64,000 nucleotides of DNA from Trueperella bonasi (GCF_030811535.1 NZ_JAUSQX010000001.1:248001-312000); one strand, 5' to 3'. Positions 1 to 8,898 are shown, counted from the first letter of the stretch. The notes: generated from the sequence alone by a model not told the origin. Program-made: numbers and translations.

Positions 1-748
1 CGGCTACAAGCGCATCGGGAGCATTTTCATGGACCTGCCAAAATCCTTTCGTGCCAAGTGTGTACTCGTAGCTTCTCCCCCTATAATTCACGATTTCCCA
101 GATCGTGTTAGGTGCACGTTCGGAAGGTGAAAAGAAGGCTTGACCTGCCGACATAATCACCGGCGAACCAGCATTCGGAGCGACGAGCTGGAGGTGTTCG
201 CCGGTCGTGAGGGTCTCATCCCACGCGTTGCCAAAGAGATCGAGTGATTCAAGCCGTTTACTTGCCAGCGGAAGTTCTGATACTCGCACAAACGTGCCGC
301 CAGAATTGACCCCAACTCCAGTGGGAAGTTTATTCACGCCAATTCGCGTGCGGTAGTGCCAACCGTTGCCGTCAACTGCTTGGACGGTAAGCATCGGCGG
401 GGAAAACTGCGCAAGTAACTCCTCGCCACCTGCCTCTCTTAATTCACGTCTCAGCATGCGCGTTTTCATTTCACGTTGGCCGCTCAGGGTGATGTGGCCG
501 TAGTTTGCGGCACCGGTTTGATACACACTGCCAAGGGGCCACGGATGGTCAATGCGGGTTGGTGCCGGTTTGAGAACCTCACGCGTGATGGCAAGTAGGC
601 CGCGAGCGCGAATGTTCGTAATCTCAGCGCGCACGCGCTCACCAATAATGGCACCGCGCACAAAAAGTTGCTGGCCATCAAATTGGCCGACGGTCTCTCC
701 GCCGAATGCGACATCCACGATGTCAACATCCACGCTTTTACCGATCAC
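1..748 (-). CDS. TrmA/RumA-family RNA (uracil-5-)-methyltransferase, 5' part only
   Basis: The reading frame is open from a GTG at 748 to the left edge, so about 249 codons of the N-terminal part are visible and the SAM-binding catalytic domain lies outside the window. The first ~55 residues fit a TRAM RNA-binding domain (VAFGGETVGQFDGQQLFVRG, then GERVRAEI). The later motif FWQVHENAPDAL is typical of the central part of SAM-dependent 23S rRNA/tRNA m5U methyltransferases. The GTG is preceded by AGGGGAG at rather short spacing; an in-frame GTG five codons on is the alternative. It is read away from pckG and separated from it by the pckG terminator. The exact target base (RlmD-like or TrmA-like) cannot be decided from this fragment. 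Confidence 0.85.
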   Translation of the reverse strand, partial: MIGKSVDVDIVDVAFGGETVGQFDGQQLFVRGAIIGERVRAEITNIRARGLLAITREVLKPAPTRIDHPWPLGSVYQTGAANYGHITLSGQREMKTRMLRRELREAGGEELLAQFSPPMLTVQAVDGNGWHYRTRIGVNKLPTGVGVNSGGTFVRVSELPLASKRLESLDLFGNAWDETLTTGEHLQLVAPNAGSPVIMSAGQAFFSPSERAPNTIWEIVNYRGRSYEYTLGTKGFWQVHENAPDALVA

Positions 749-824
749 GTGCTCCCCTATCTGCTATTGCACAAGTTTGGCACATGTAAGTGGCTGGATA
801 GAAAACCTCGAAATCCGCACTGAT

Positions 825-866
825 AAAAAAGCTGCTCGCCCGGGGGCTGACTTCCGGGCGAGCAGC
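825..866 (-). terminator. intrinsic terminator of pckG
   Basis: On the minus strand a 13-bp GC-rich stem (GCTGCTCGCCCGG with its complement, 854-866 and 831-843) with a ~10-nt loop is followed directly by six T residues (complement of 825-830). It begins about 20 nt after the pckG stop codon and is the best textbook terminator in the window. Confidence 0.93.
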
Positions 867-885
867 GTGTGCATCGGTGAGCTGA

Positions 886-2736
886 CTACTGCGAGTCAAA
901 CCTTTCGAGAACCGATCGGTGGGCTGCCCAAATCTCTTCGGGTAGTCCATCGAACTGTTCTAGATGTTCGGCGCGGCGTTCCATCTCAGCACGCCACTTC
1001 GGCTCATCGATATATAGCAGCTGATCGAGGTCATCTTTGGAGATGTCCAGACCGGCAAGATTGAGTTCTTCGGGTAGCGGAATAGTGCCAACGGGAGTTT
1101 CGCGCCCTTCAACGCGGCCCTCCTTGAGATCCATGAGCCACAGTAAGGCTCGGAGGTTCTCGCGGTAACCAGGCCAGATGAACCGGCCGTCGTCGTCGCG
1201 CTGGAACCAGTTCACGTGCGCAAAGATTGGCTGCTCTTTTGCGGTGCCAACGATACGCAGCCAATGCTCGGCGTATGCACCTTCCGGATAAGCCATGAAT
1301 GGGCGCATGGACATGGGGTCGTAGCGGAGCACGCCTTCCTTGCCTTCTGCGGCGAAGGTGGCTTCAACACCGAGCGTGAGCCCGTCGTAGACCCCCTCCG
1401 GCAGCGAGCTCATTGCGCGGATCAGTGGCTCACGATCGCTCGTACGGCCGCCGAAGATTATGCCATCGATCGGTACACCAGCCGGGTCTTCAAAATCCTC
1501 AGCAACGTTGGGGACGTTCGCGAGCGTTGTGGTGAAACGTGAATTCGGGTGTGCCCACGCGTCTTCCTTGGCCTTCGAGCGCTGGCGTTCTTCTGGCCGG
1601 TCGGAAATGAGTTCACCTTTCCAGTCGTACCAGCCCGTGACGTCTGCGGGTGGTTCCGGCGTGCGGCCTTCCCACCAGACTTCCTGGGTATCTGGGTTGT
1701 AGGCAACGTTGGTGAAGAGCGTCTTGGTTCCAGGGGCGATCGATTCGACGGCGGTCGGATTCGTTTTTTCGTTCGTGTCCTTCGCGACGCCGAATGCGCC
1801 ATATTCGGGATTCATGCCGTAGAGTCGGCCATCCTCGGGGTTGACCCACATCCACGCGATGTCATCGCCGTAGAAATCGACTTGGTAGCGATCGCCGAGC
1901 GCTTCCGGTGGGAGCATCATGGCAAGGTTGGTCTTGCCGGACGCCGAGGGGAAACCACCTGCGATGTGCCAGCGCTTGCCCGTTTCCTTGTCGGTGATGC
2001 CGATGAGCATGAACTGCTCGGCTAGGAACTCCTTCGAGGCCCACCCGTCATAGCATGCCTGGCGCAAGCCGTGAGCGATCTTGCCCAAGAGGGCGTTACC
2101 GCCGTAGGAGGATCCGAAGTGGAGGATAGTGCGGCGGTCGGCGACGGTGGCAAAGAGCCTCTGATCGTTTTCGGTGCCCTGACCGAGGTTTTCAAGATCG
2201 CCAGTCACGTGGACTGCGCGAACAAAGTGATCCGGTTCGTCCAAGTTCTCCACGTACTTGACGCCAACACGGGCCATCCTGATCATGTGGTGAACAACCG
2301 TACGCGAATCCGTGAGTTCAACACCGACCGCATACTTCTCGAGTGGAGAGCCGACCGGTGCCATCAGGTAAGGAACCACGTACATCGTCCTACCCTTTGA
2401 CGCGCCCGTCATGCGCTCGGTTTGGATTTCTACCGTTTCTTGCGCATCGCGCCAGTTGTTATAGACGCCTTTTTCTGCCGGATTGGATGTAGCAACGACA
2501 GTACGTTCTTCGGAACGAGCCGTGTCCTTCCGATACGAGCGCGAGTAGTACAAACCACCTTTAACCGGCAGGATCTCGCCCTCATCGAGAGATTCCTGAA
2601 GAAGGCGATCATCGTCTTCCGCGTTAATTACTTCGACCCGATCGGGCTGGGTAACCTCAGCCCACTCCTTCACATACTCACGCACGTGTGGGTTGTTCAA
2701 ACCCGCTTCATCCAAAATTTTATCAATATTAGTCAT
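886..2736 (-). CDS. pckG: phosphoenolpyruvate carboxykinase (GTP)
   Basis: Predicted to convert oxaloacetate and GTP to phosphoenolpyruvate, CO2 and GDP in the cytosol, the first committed step of gluconeogenesis or an anaplerotic link at the PEP node. The product is 616 aa, normal for the GTP-dependent family. Visible motifs are the P-loop region FPSASGKTN at about residues 262-270, followed by YGDDIAWMWVNPEDGRLYG with the metal and nucleotide residues. I chose the ATG at 2736 (MTNIDKILDEAG) because GAAGGATC lies just upstream; the longer frame to 2838 adds 34 basic residues unlike the family. Odd: the usual reactive cysteine of the GTP-type P-loop (FPSACGKTN) is serine here. It is monocistronic with its own terminator. 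Confidence 0.97.
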   Translation of the reverse strand: MTNIDKILDEAGLNNPHVREYVKEWAEVTQPDRVEVINAEDDDRLLQESLDEGEILPVKGGLYYSRSYRKDTARSEERTVVATSNPAEKGVYNNWRDAQETVEIQTERMTGASKGRTMYVVPYLMAPVGSPLEKYAVGVELTDSRTVVHHMIRMARVGVKYVENLDEPDHFVRAVHVTGDLENLGQGTENDQRLFATVADRRTILHFGSSYGGNALLGKIAHGLRQACYDGWASKEFLAEQFMLIGITDKETGKRWHIAGGFPSASGKTNLAMMLPPEALGDRYQVDFYGDDIAWMWVNPEDGRLYGMNPEYGAFGVAKDTNEKTNPTAVESIAPGTKTLFTNVAYNPDTQEVWWEGRTPEPPADVTGWYDWKGELISDRPEERQRSKAKEDAWAHPNSRFTTTLANVPNVAEDFEDPAGVPIDGIIFGGRTSDREPLIRAMSSLPEGVYDGLTLGVEATFAAEGKEGVLRYDPMSMRPFMAYPEGAYAEHWLRIVGTAKEQPIFAHVNWFQRDDDGRFIWPGYRENLRALLWLMDLKEGRVEGRETPVGTIPLPEELNLAGLDISKDDLDQLLYIDEPKWRAEMERRAEHLEQFDGLPEEIWAAHRSVLERFDSQ

Positions 2737-2856
2737 TGATCCTTCTTCCACCTTCGAGATATTATGGCTCGCCGAAGATTTTCTTTTGCCTCGCCTAACT
2801 TTAACCCATTTTCGATCATACACAAAGTTTTTGAACACTCACGCACGACGAGGACG

Positions 2857-3255
2857 ATGGCAAGAAGAACTAACACGCGGAGTCGTAAACGCCAACCAGA
2901 AAATTACTACATTATGGTCGTGGAATATTTGCGGTCAATCTGGGTACACACCACGTACCTATCCAAAAGTGCGCTATCAGTACTCGGCCGAAACTGGGCG
3001 CCACTGGTGACATTGATTGCGACTGGCCTGGCCGCACGCCACGTCATCATCTGGCTAGCGATTCGGATCTGCGAATTTTCTCCGCAAATCACCGCGTTCC
3101 CAGCTTCGTACGCTGGGTGGCCTACTCATTCCGGTTCTATCGGTTTATGCTTCCAACGGTTTCCTTAAAGCCGACTCTTATGCGTTTGTTAGAGGCGCCT
3201 GGGCCGAAGAAGCTTCTTCACGGCTTCTCACAATTGACTACAGCGGCATCGAAAC
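2857..3255 (+). pseudogene. frameshifted remnant of a small membrane-protein gene (tentative)
   Basis: From the ATG at 2857, with GAGG just upstream, a frame reads MARRTNTRSRKRQPENYY, then a plausible membrane-protein N-terminus with the segment NWAPLVTLIATGLAARHVI. After about residue 80 it loses its character and stops at 3168. A neighbouring frame resumes hydrophobic coding-like sequence (LGGLLIPVLSVYASN) from about 3110. That pattern suggests a decayed gene divergent from pckG. I cannot name a homologue with confidence; the region could also be non-coding. The right boundary is approximate. Confidence 0.3.
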
Positions 3256-3369
3256 CCCAAACAGCCCAAATGCCCCAACGATTGCGAGCAGTACCGCAAT
3301 AAGAACGACATCACGAAAGATGAGGTCCCCTTTCAGGGACTTCTTCAAAATTTCGCTCCGCCGGGCCAT
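3238..3369 (-). CDS. possible 43-residue single-pass membrane protein
   Basis: A short frame begins ATG at 3369 and ends TAG at 3238-3240. The N-terminus is basic (MARRSEILKKSLKGD), followed by one hydrophobic segment (VVLIAVLLAIVGAFGLFG) and a very short tail (VSMPL). That is the layout of a small inner-membrane protein with a cytoplasmic positive start. It lies 60 nt downstream of the ABC ATPase gene in the same orientation, so it could be the last gene of the importer operon. Against it: no convincing ribosome binding site, and it partly overlaps the opposite-strand remnant. Function unknown. Confidence 0.35.
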   Translation of the reverse strand: MARRSEILKKSLKGDLIFRDVVLIAVLLAIVGAFGLFGVSMPL

Positions 3370-3428
3370 CTGACTCAAACCGGAATTCTATCGGTAAATT
3401 GGCCGTTTACGATCGCCCAGAGCACCTG

Positions 3429-4919
3429 CTAAACCACCCGGCCATCTTCTAAACGCAACACGCGGTGGGCAAGGCGGGCGGTATCGTCGGTGTTGTGCGA
3501 AATGAAGAGCATTCCAAGTTCGCGGTGATGCTGGATCTCGGCCAGAACGTCCAGCACTTGCGAACGCGTAGCCGGGTCCAATGCCGATACCGCTTCGTCG
3601 GCCACTAGAACCTGCGGCTTAGCGGCCAGAGCCCGAGCAATCGCCACGCGTTGCCGCTGCCCACCAGAAAGGAATATCGGCCTGCGCCCGGCCACAACCG
3701 TTTCTAAACCAACTTCCGCCAAAGCCCACCCTATCTCCTCGCGGTACGGAGCTGGCCGGTAAGTGCGCCCTTGTGAAAGCGCATCAGCCAAGATCTCTCC
3801 CACGGTTCGCCGTGGATCGAAGCTAGAAAGTGCGTCTTGCGGAACGGCAACGATTTTTCCGCGCAGATGGCGCCGATGGCGTTCTTGCAGCGGAGCCCAT
3901 TCCTGCCCGGCAAGGCGAATCGTGCCCTCGTCGGGCTCCAGGACTCCCAAAACTAGCCGGCCGAGCGTCGTCTTGCCCGAACCTGACGTGCCAACAATTC
4001 CTAAGCATTCCCCCGCACGTAACTCGAAGCTCACTTTATTGACGGCGTGGATGTGCTCGCCATCTGCTACCGAAAACACTTTCATCAGGTCACGTGCTTC
4101 TAATAAACGCTCTCGCCTCAACGGCAGCGGCGTCGAACGAGCGGAGCGTTCGGTCAATTCGCCATGCGAGTGCTCGTGCCGCCACTGTTCCACCGCAAGC
4201 GGCGGCCCGAGCTCACCAGCACGAAGCTCTTGAACGCGATCCGCTATCTGACCAACAGCCTCCATGTCATGAGAGATAAAGATAACGGCCGCGCCCGCGC
4301 GTGCCTGGTCACGCAAAAGATCCAGAATCTGATCCCGGGTGTTTGGGTCCAACGACGCCGTGGGCTCATCAGCGATGATCACGTGCGGCTCGCGAGCAAT
4401 CGCCGTCGCAATTAAGGCACGTTGGCGCTGCCCACCCGAAAGCTCGCCCGCTCGGCGTCCCAAAAACTTATCGGGTTCGGCTAAACCGGCACGTTCAAGC
4501 AGTTCGCAGGCACGTTCGTAGCGCCTCGAACGCGACTGGAGCGGGCCAATGGCCTCATCGAGTTCTTTTCCAATCGTTCGCAACGGGTCCAAACCCACAA
4601 GCGCATCTTGTAACACCAAGCCTGCCACGTCGCCACGGACTTTTCGCCACTCCCGCTCGCCTTTGCCACAGAGGTCCACGAACCGATCGGCGCCGCGGTA
4701 TTCAAGCCGTTCACACCTGACACGACTTCCCCGCCCGGCCAACCCGAGTAGTGAACGGGAAAGAACTGACTTACCTGATCCGGACGGGCCAATGATTGCG
4801 AGCACCTCACCGGCAAAAGCGCTGAACGAAACTTTTCGCAGCACGTGATGAGTTCCGAAAGATACGTCTAATTCACGTACGGCGAGCGCGGGCTTCGGCA
4901 GGCGATCTTTCAGCGTCAT
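3429..4919 (-). CDS. oligopeptide-type ABC importer, fused double ATP-binding protein (DppD-DppF-like)
   Basis: This 496-aa protein carries two complete ABC ATPase domains in one chain and would power the importer encoded just upstream. Domain 1 has Walker A GPSGSGKS (44-51), signature LSGGQRQR (160-167) and Walker B VIIADEP with TASLD (180-191). Domain 2 has GTSGSGKT (310-317), LSGGQRQR (417-424) and VLVADEAVSALD (437-448). Both switch histidines are visible (ISHD and ISHN). In many bacteria these are separate subunits; fused versions are common in actinobacteria. The ATG overlaps the stop of the upstream permease gene (ATGA), indicating translational coupling. The substrate could be a peptide or nickel-like solute; peptide is the default reading. 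Confidence 0.93.
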   Translation of the reverse strand: MTLKDRLPKPALAVRELDVSFGTHHVLRKVSFSAFAGEVLAIIGPSGSGKSVLSRSLLGLAGRGSRVRCERLEYRGADRFVDLCGKGEREWRKVRGDVAGLVLQDALVGLDPLRTIGKELDEAIGPLQSRSRRYERACELLERAGLAEPDKFLGRRAGELSGGQRQRALIATAIAREPHVIIADEPTASLDPNTRDQILDLLRDQARAGAAVIFISHDMEAVGQIADRVQELRAGELGPPLAVEQWRHEHSHGELTERSARSTPLPLRRERLLEARDLMKVFSVADGEHIHAVNKVSFELRAGECLGIVGTSGSGKTTLGRLVLGVLEPDEGTIRLAGQEWAPLQERHRRHLRGKIVAVPQDALSSFDPRRTVGEILADALSQGRTYRPAPYREEIGWALAEVGLETVVAGRRPIFLSGGQRQRVAIARALAAKPQVLVADEAVSALDPATRSQVLDVLAEIQHHRELGMLFISHNTDDTARLAHRVLRLEDGRVV

Positions 4920-5746
4920 TGCGCACCTCGGTTTCGAGCGCGGTTGCGTAAGCGCCGCCCCACAACTGTTGCGCTAAGCGCCACTAACACGATTGCAGTT
5001 CCCGGGAAAACCGTCAGCCACCAACCACCAGTGATCAAGTGGGTACGCCCAGCGGCGAGCATTGCGCCCCATTCTGGCGACGGCGGAGGCGCACCCAGCC
5101 CTAGGAACGCTAACGCGGACGCCCACACGACTGCCTGGCCTAAACCGAGCGTGGCGAGCGCGAACAGCGAAGCCGCCGTATTCGGTAGGATTGTACGCGT
5201 AAACCGGTGCCACGAGTTCCGCCCCATCACGAGATCAGCCTCCACATACATCGAGCCGAGCACGGAGCGCATAACACCACGAATCACTCGCGCATATCCC
5301 GGCGCGGTAGATAGTCCCACGGACACGATGGCTGGCCCAACACCCGGCCCCACAAGCGACATGATGAGAAGTGCTAAAAGAATGCCGGGAAACGAGAAAC
5401 CGACTTCGATAACACGGGAAGCAATCCAGTCGAGTCGGCGGCCGCCTAATGCGGCCAGACCGCCGAGCAGCAAGCCAACGCCAAGGCCAATCAAGGTAGC
5501 GCTTGCCCCGATAAGCAAAGAATCGCGAGTGCCCCAAACGATGCGCGTGTAAACATCGCGTCCGGATTCATCCGTGCCCAGCCAATGTTCCGCAGAAGGA
5601 GCAGACATGCCGGTCAGCGGATCGATGGCGAGCGGATCACCCGGCGCGAGTAAAGCGGGACTTATCGCTGCAATGACGAAGAAGGCGATAACGAGCAACG
5701 AAATGAAAAGCACTGGATCCAGACGGTGTTTCATCTGCGCGATCAT
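4916..5746 (-). CDS. ABC importer permease, DppC/OppC-like
   Basis: A 276-aa integral membrane protein with an N-terminal transmembrane helix (LFISLLVIAFFVIAAISP), the short periplasmic-entry segment GTDESGRDVYTRIVWGTRDS, and further hydrophobic helices, matching the DppC branch of BPD permeases. The motif LGTDE.GRDV is characteristic of this subunit. It should pair with the DppB-like permease to form the channel. It overlaps the gene upstream (5743-5746) and downstream (4916-4919) by four bases each, so the operon is translationally coupled. Confidence 0.93.
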   Translation of the reverse strand: MIAQMKHRLDPVLFISLLVIAFFVIAAISPALLAPGDPLAIDPLTGMSAPSAEHWLGTDESGRDVYTRIVWGTRDSLLIGASATLIGLGVGLLLGGLAALGGRRLDWIASRVIEVGFSFPGILLALLIMSLVGPGVGPAIVSVGLSTAPGYARVIRGVMRSVLGSMYVEADLVMGRNSWHRFTRTILPNTAASLFALATLGLGQAVVWASALAFLGLGAPPPSPEWGAMLAAGRTHLITGGWWLTVFPGTAIVLVALSATVVGRRLRNRARNRGAQ

Positions 5747-6798
5747 GATGCATCACCCGCGCTCGAACGGGCGGTGGTCCGCGGGCGTGGATCCAACATG
5801 GTTTCACCCAGATTAGTCAGGAGTGTCATCGTCACGTACACCACTGCCACTGTGATCAGCGCGCCGGAGACGAGCGGCACATCACGGGCTAATACCGCGT
5901 TAAGTAGCGTGCGCCCGAGGCCTTGACGAGCAAATATGGTCTCTACGACAACAGCTCCGGAGATCAAGTTGCCAAACTGCCACGCCGAAATCGCCACCGC
6001 GGGCAGAGCCGCGTGGCGAAGAACGTGCCGGAAGAACAGTTGGGTGCGGGAAATGCCGCGCGCTCGGGCAGCCGTGACGAACGGCTGTTCCAACGTGTCT
6101 AACATGCGTTCGCGCATGGTTTGCCCGAGGTATCCAGCGGCCGGGATCGCCAATGTGATCGCGGGGACGATGAGCCCCTTCCACCCGGGAACGGAAACGG
6201 CTACTGGCAGTCCAAACCCGACGGCCAATATTGCAATTAGCACGATCGCCAACCAAAACTGTGGAAGGATCGATGTCACCGCCTCAACACTCGAAGCGAG
6301 ATTCCAAACCCGTCGCCCGCCTGCAACACTCACCCATGCGTTCAACAGCGCTAACACCCATCCAAGTAGCAAGGCGAAAACGGCCAACTCTAGCGTGGCT
6401 GGGAACTGTTCGGCCACGATGTGGGTAACCGGCCGACGCAAAGAATAAGAAGTGCCCAGATCCCCGGTGAGTATCTGGCCGAGGTAGCGCACGTACTGTT
6501 GCCACAGGGGCAAATCAAACCCGTAGTTGCGGATAGCCTGAGCCACTGCTTCTTCACTTGCATTTGAACCAGGACCGCCCAACACCGCTTCGAGCGGATC
6601 TCCGGGGATCGCTCTGACCGCGATGAACGTCACGGTGATAACAGCCCAGATCACCAGTAGCGCGCTTCCCAGTTTTTCGAGGATGCGCGCACCAAAGCTT
6701 GGCTTATGTTTTGCGGGTAGCTCTAACTTTCGCCTCGATTTCCAAGCCGCGGGCCCGCCGTCCATTGTGTTCTGCCTGCGCGGTTGAATTTCCTGCAT
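5743..6798 (-). CDS. ABC importer permease, DppB/OppB-like
   Basis: A 351-aa permease with the DppB hallmarks: an early transmembrane helix (LLVIWAVITVTFIAVRAIPG) followed by GDPLEAVLG, GDLGTSYSLRRPV, and the EAA-loop region RARGISRTQLFFRHVLRHA. The ATG at 6798 is preceded by CGAGGG, a clear ribosome binding site. About 45 N-terminal residues before the first helix are basic and cytoplasmic. The gene lies 14 nt after the binding-protein gene and overlaps the DppC-like gene. Confidence 0.93.
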   Translation of the reverse strand: MQEIQPRRQNTMDGGPAAWKSRRKLELPAKHKPSFGARILEKLGSALLVIWAVITVTFIAVRAIPGDPLEAVLGGPGSNASEEAVAQAIRNYGFDLPLWQQYVRYLGQILTGDLGTSYSLRRPVTHIVAEQFPATLELAVFALLLGWVLALLNAWVSVAGGRRVWNLASSVEAVTSILPQFWLAIVLIAILAVGFGLPVAVSVPGWKGLIVPAITLAIPAAGYLGQTMRERMLDTLEQPFVTAARARGISRTQLFFRHVLRHAALPAVAISAWQFGNLISGAVVVETIFARQGLGRTLLNAVLARDVPLVSGALITVAVVYVTMTLLTNLGETMLDPRPRTTARSSAGDAS

Positions 6799-6812
6799 GG
6801 ACCCTCGTGGAC

Positions 6813-8489
6813 CTAATCAGCCCATCGGGCTTCAACGAAACTTGGCACTCCCAACTGCGGTTGCAAGCGGAACCCTTCAATTTCATTGGTGTATGCCATT
6901 TGAACCATCTGCCCGTACAGCGGGATAACGACAGCGTTTTCCAAGATCATGTTTTGCGCTTGCTCATACAGGGGGCCGCGTTCGTCGTCGCTGGACAGCC
7001 GGGAAGCTTCGTCAAGAATCGCATCAAGTTCTGGATCTTCGACCCCGGTTTGATTTGCATGATATCCCGATGGCGCTGGAACGTTCGCGGAAGAGTGGTA
7101 GACGGTGCGAAGCACGTCCGGAGATGTCTTTGAATAGGGCGCGATAATTGCGTCAAATTCCCAGTCGCCAGAACGGGAATACCACGATGACAGATCCAGC
7201 TGTTCAATCTTGACGTCAAAACCGACTTCTGCTGCAGTTTGCGCTATCTGCTCCACGAGCGAGACTTCAGCAGGGATCGACTGGTTTGTTGAGATTGGGA
7301 ACCGGACTTCCAAGCGCTGGCCGTCCTTGACTCGTACGCCGTCCTCGTCACGCTCCGTCCAACCGGCTTCATCCAAGAGAGCATGAGCTCTGGCGGGATC
7401 GTATGTGAATAAATCCGGGCGTTGCACCCCGAATTTTACCGAGTCGGAGAGGATCGAATAGTGGCGCTCATACATTCCGTGGAAGAGCGTTTCGATCGCC
7501 GGGTCAAGGTTCATCGATGCAATAAACGCTTCGCGCACAGCCTTATCAGAAAACACGGGGCCGCGAGTGTTGAGCTCTATCCTCGCGGTGGTTCCCGGCC
7601 GTTCAAACATCGCGATTGAATAGTCCGCCGAGTTGCTGTAGTTCGCCAGCGCCTCGGGTTGCACCGAGTCCACGACGTGGGCTTGCCCGGATTCCAGTGC
7701 GGCAAGTCGCGTTGCAGATTCGGGGATGAACGTCCAGTGAATACGTTCGATGTGCGGCCCGGAATCGTCAACGACGTCGGCTGGCGCAGAGTTGTAGTCG
7801 TCATTGCGCACTAGAGTTATTTTCTGGTTTTGCTCCCACGTCTCCACCTTGTACGGACCCGTACCGAACGGCTGTTGACAGTTCTCATCCATTCCACGCT
7901 CGATTCCGGCCGGAGACATGATTCCAGTCCAGGTTTGCGCCAGTGACTCGATAAGCGCTCCGTCAGGTTCGGAAAGATTGAAACGAACTGTGTGGTCATC
8001 TAACACTTCCACGTTTTCAACCTTGCTCATCGCTAAAATTCCAGTCGACGACGCCGTGTCCGGATTCTTCAAATGTTCGATGTTGGCTTTGACGGCAGCG
8101 GCGTCAAACGGGGTGCCATCGTGAAACACCACATCTTCTTTAAGAGTAATAGTCCAACTCAGCTTGTCTTCGGCTTCCTCATAGCCTGTGGCAAGCCAGT
8201 TCACGATGTCGCCATCGGAATCCTTAGAAAAGAGGGACTCAACGACTTGGTTGCCGAGCAGGGCCTGTGGGAAGTTTCCACCCACGTGTGGGTCAAGGCA
8301 CGTTGGTTCGGCGTCGCCCGTAGCATAAACCAAGGTCATCGAGTCGGCTCCATCGCCGTTCTCGGACCCGCCCGATGCGGTATCAGAGCAACCCGCCAAT
8401 CCGGCTCCACTGAGAGCCAAGCATGCCAGTAAAGCTTTAGCACCACGCGAGCGATAGGGCCGGGGGCGGGTAAATTCCTTTTTCTTCAC
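6813..8489 (-). CDS. substrate-binding lipoprotein of an oligopeptide-type ABC importer
   Basis: This 558-aa SBP family 5 protein should capture a peptide or similar solute outside the membrane and hand it to the permeases encoded downstream. It has a basic N-terminus, a hydrophobic signal segment and a lipobox (SGAGLAGC, modified Cys about residue 34). The body contains the family pattern TWTITLKEDVVFHDGTPFDAAAVKANIEH. Translation starts at GTG 8489, with AAGGAC seven bases upstream. It is the first gene of the four-gene importer operon. Confidence 0.93.
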   Translation of the reverse strand: MKKKEFTRPRPYRSRGAKALLACLALSGAGLAGCSDTASGGSENGDGADSMTLVYATGDAEPTCLDPHVGGNFPQALLGNQVVESLFSKDSDGDIVNWLATGYEEAEDKLSWTITLKEDVVFHDGTPFDAAAVKANIEHLKNPDTASSTGILAMSKVENVEVLDDHTVRFNLSEPDGALIESLAQTWTGIMSPAGIERGMDENCQQPFGTGPYKVETWEQNQKITLVRNDDYNSAPADVVDDSGPHIERIHWTFIPESATRLAALESGQAHVVDSVQPEALANYSNSADYSIAMFERPGTTARIELNTRGPVFSDKAVREAFIASMNLDPAIETLFHGMYERHYSILSDSVKFGVQRPDLFTYDPARAHALLDEAGWTERDEDGVRVKDGQRLEVRFPISTNQSIPAEVSLVEQIAQTAAEVGFDVKIEQLDLSSWYSRSGDWEFDAIIAPYSKTSPDVLRTVYHSSANVPAPSGYHANQTGVEDPELDAILDEASRLSSDDERGPLYEQAQNMILENAVVIPLYGQMVQMAYTNEIEGFRLQPQLGVPSFVEARWAD

Positions 8490-8524
8490 GATTTTGTCCT
8501 TCAGAGTGCGCCTTCGTATTAAGC

Positions 8525-8564
8525 ATTATTCATGATTCAGGCATTGTCTTGTTAAGTGCTTAAC
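8525..8564 (-). promoter_or_regulatory. probable promoter and operator of the ABC importer operon
   Basis: The inverted repeat GTTAAG-TG-CTTAAC (8551-8564) overlaps a minus-strand -35-like TTAACA (8555-8550). The candidate -10 is TGAATA (17-nt spacer) or AATAAT (19-nt spacer). Position and symmetry suggest a repressor site; no regulator gene is adjacent. Confidence 0.45.
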
Positions 8565-8781
8565 TGGCGTGTTTTTCACTGACGTTCGTGAGCTTCGCGC
8601 CGGCGCTCTTGGCCTTATCCACCTTCCCCAACACGCGAATAGGCTCGGCTACCTCGTTGGTAACGGCGAAGTGAAGGAGCGCCCGATTCGCCGCAGTACC
8701 GACGTATACGGAGATCGTAAAGAACCTCCGGCGCCGATGAGCTTAGGGAGTGAAGTAGGGAGTAACCCCTAAAACAGTGAT
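8565..8781. other. non-coding or unassigned stretch upstream of the importer promoter
   Basis: Between the importer promoter and the tRNA-Ala terminator there is a 67-codon plus-strand frame (8569-8772) with no ribosome binding site and no family I recognise. I see no other structure. It is best treated as intergenic. Confidence 0.4.
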
Positions 8782-8814
8782 GGCCAGCATCTCGTTTTCG
8801 TTGAGATACCGGCC
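8777..8814 (-). terminator. terminator after tRNA-Ala
   Basis: A 12-bp stem (8782-8793 with 8803-8814, containing two G-U pairs on the minus strand) encloses a 9-nt loop and is followed on the minus strand by ATCACTGTTTT. It begins about 9 nt after the encoded CCA end of tRNA-Ala. Confidence 0.6.
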
Positions 8815-8822
8815 ATTTATCT

Positions 8823-8898
8823 TGGTGGAGCTAAGGGGATTCGAACCCCTGACCTCTTCCATGCCATGGAAGCGCGCTACCAACTGCGCCATAGCCCC
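8823..8898 (-). tRNA. tRNA-Ala (anticodon GGC)
   Basis: A full cloverleaf is present on the minus strand: acceptor GGGGCTA/TAGCTCC with the alanine identity pair G3-U70, D arm GCGCAGTTGGTAGCGC, anticodon stem CTTCC/GGAAG with loop ATGGCAT (anticodon GGC), and T arm AGGGGTTCGAATCCCCT. Discriminator A is followed by an encoded CCA. This is the only one of the four tRNAs in the window with an encoded CCA. Confidence 0.97.

Noticed and set aside
4944-5552. A 202-codon plus-strand frame
   Set aside because: Antisense to the DppC-like permease gene; composition is Pro/Ser/Arg-rich as expected from a shadow frame.
8569-8772. A 67-codon plus-strand frame upstream of the importer promoter
   Set aside because: No ribosome binding site, no recognisable family, and flanked by a promoter palindrome and a terminator; left as unassigned.
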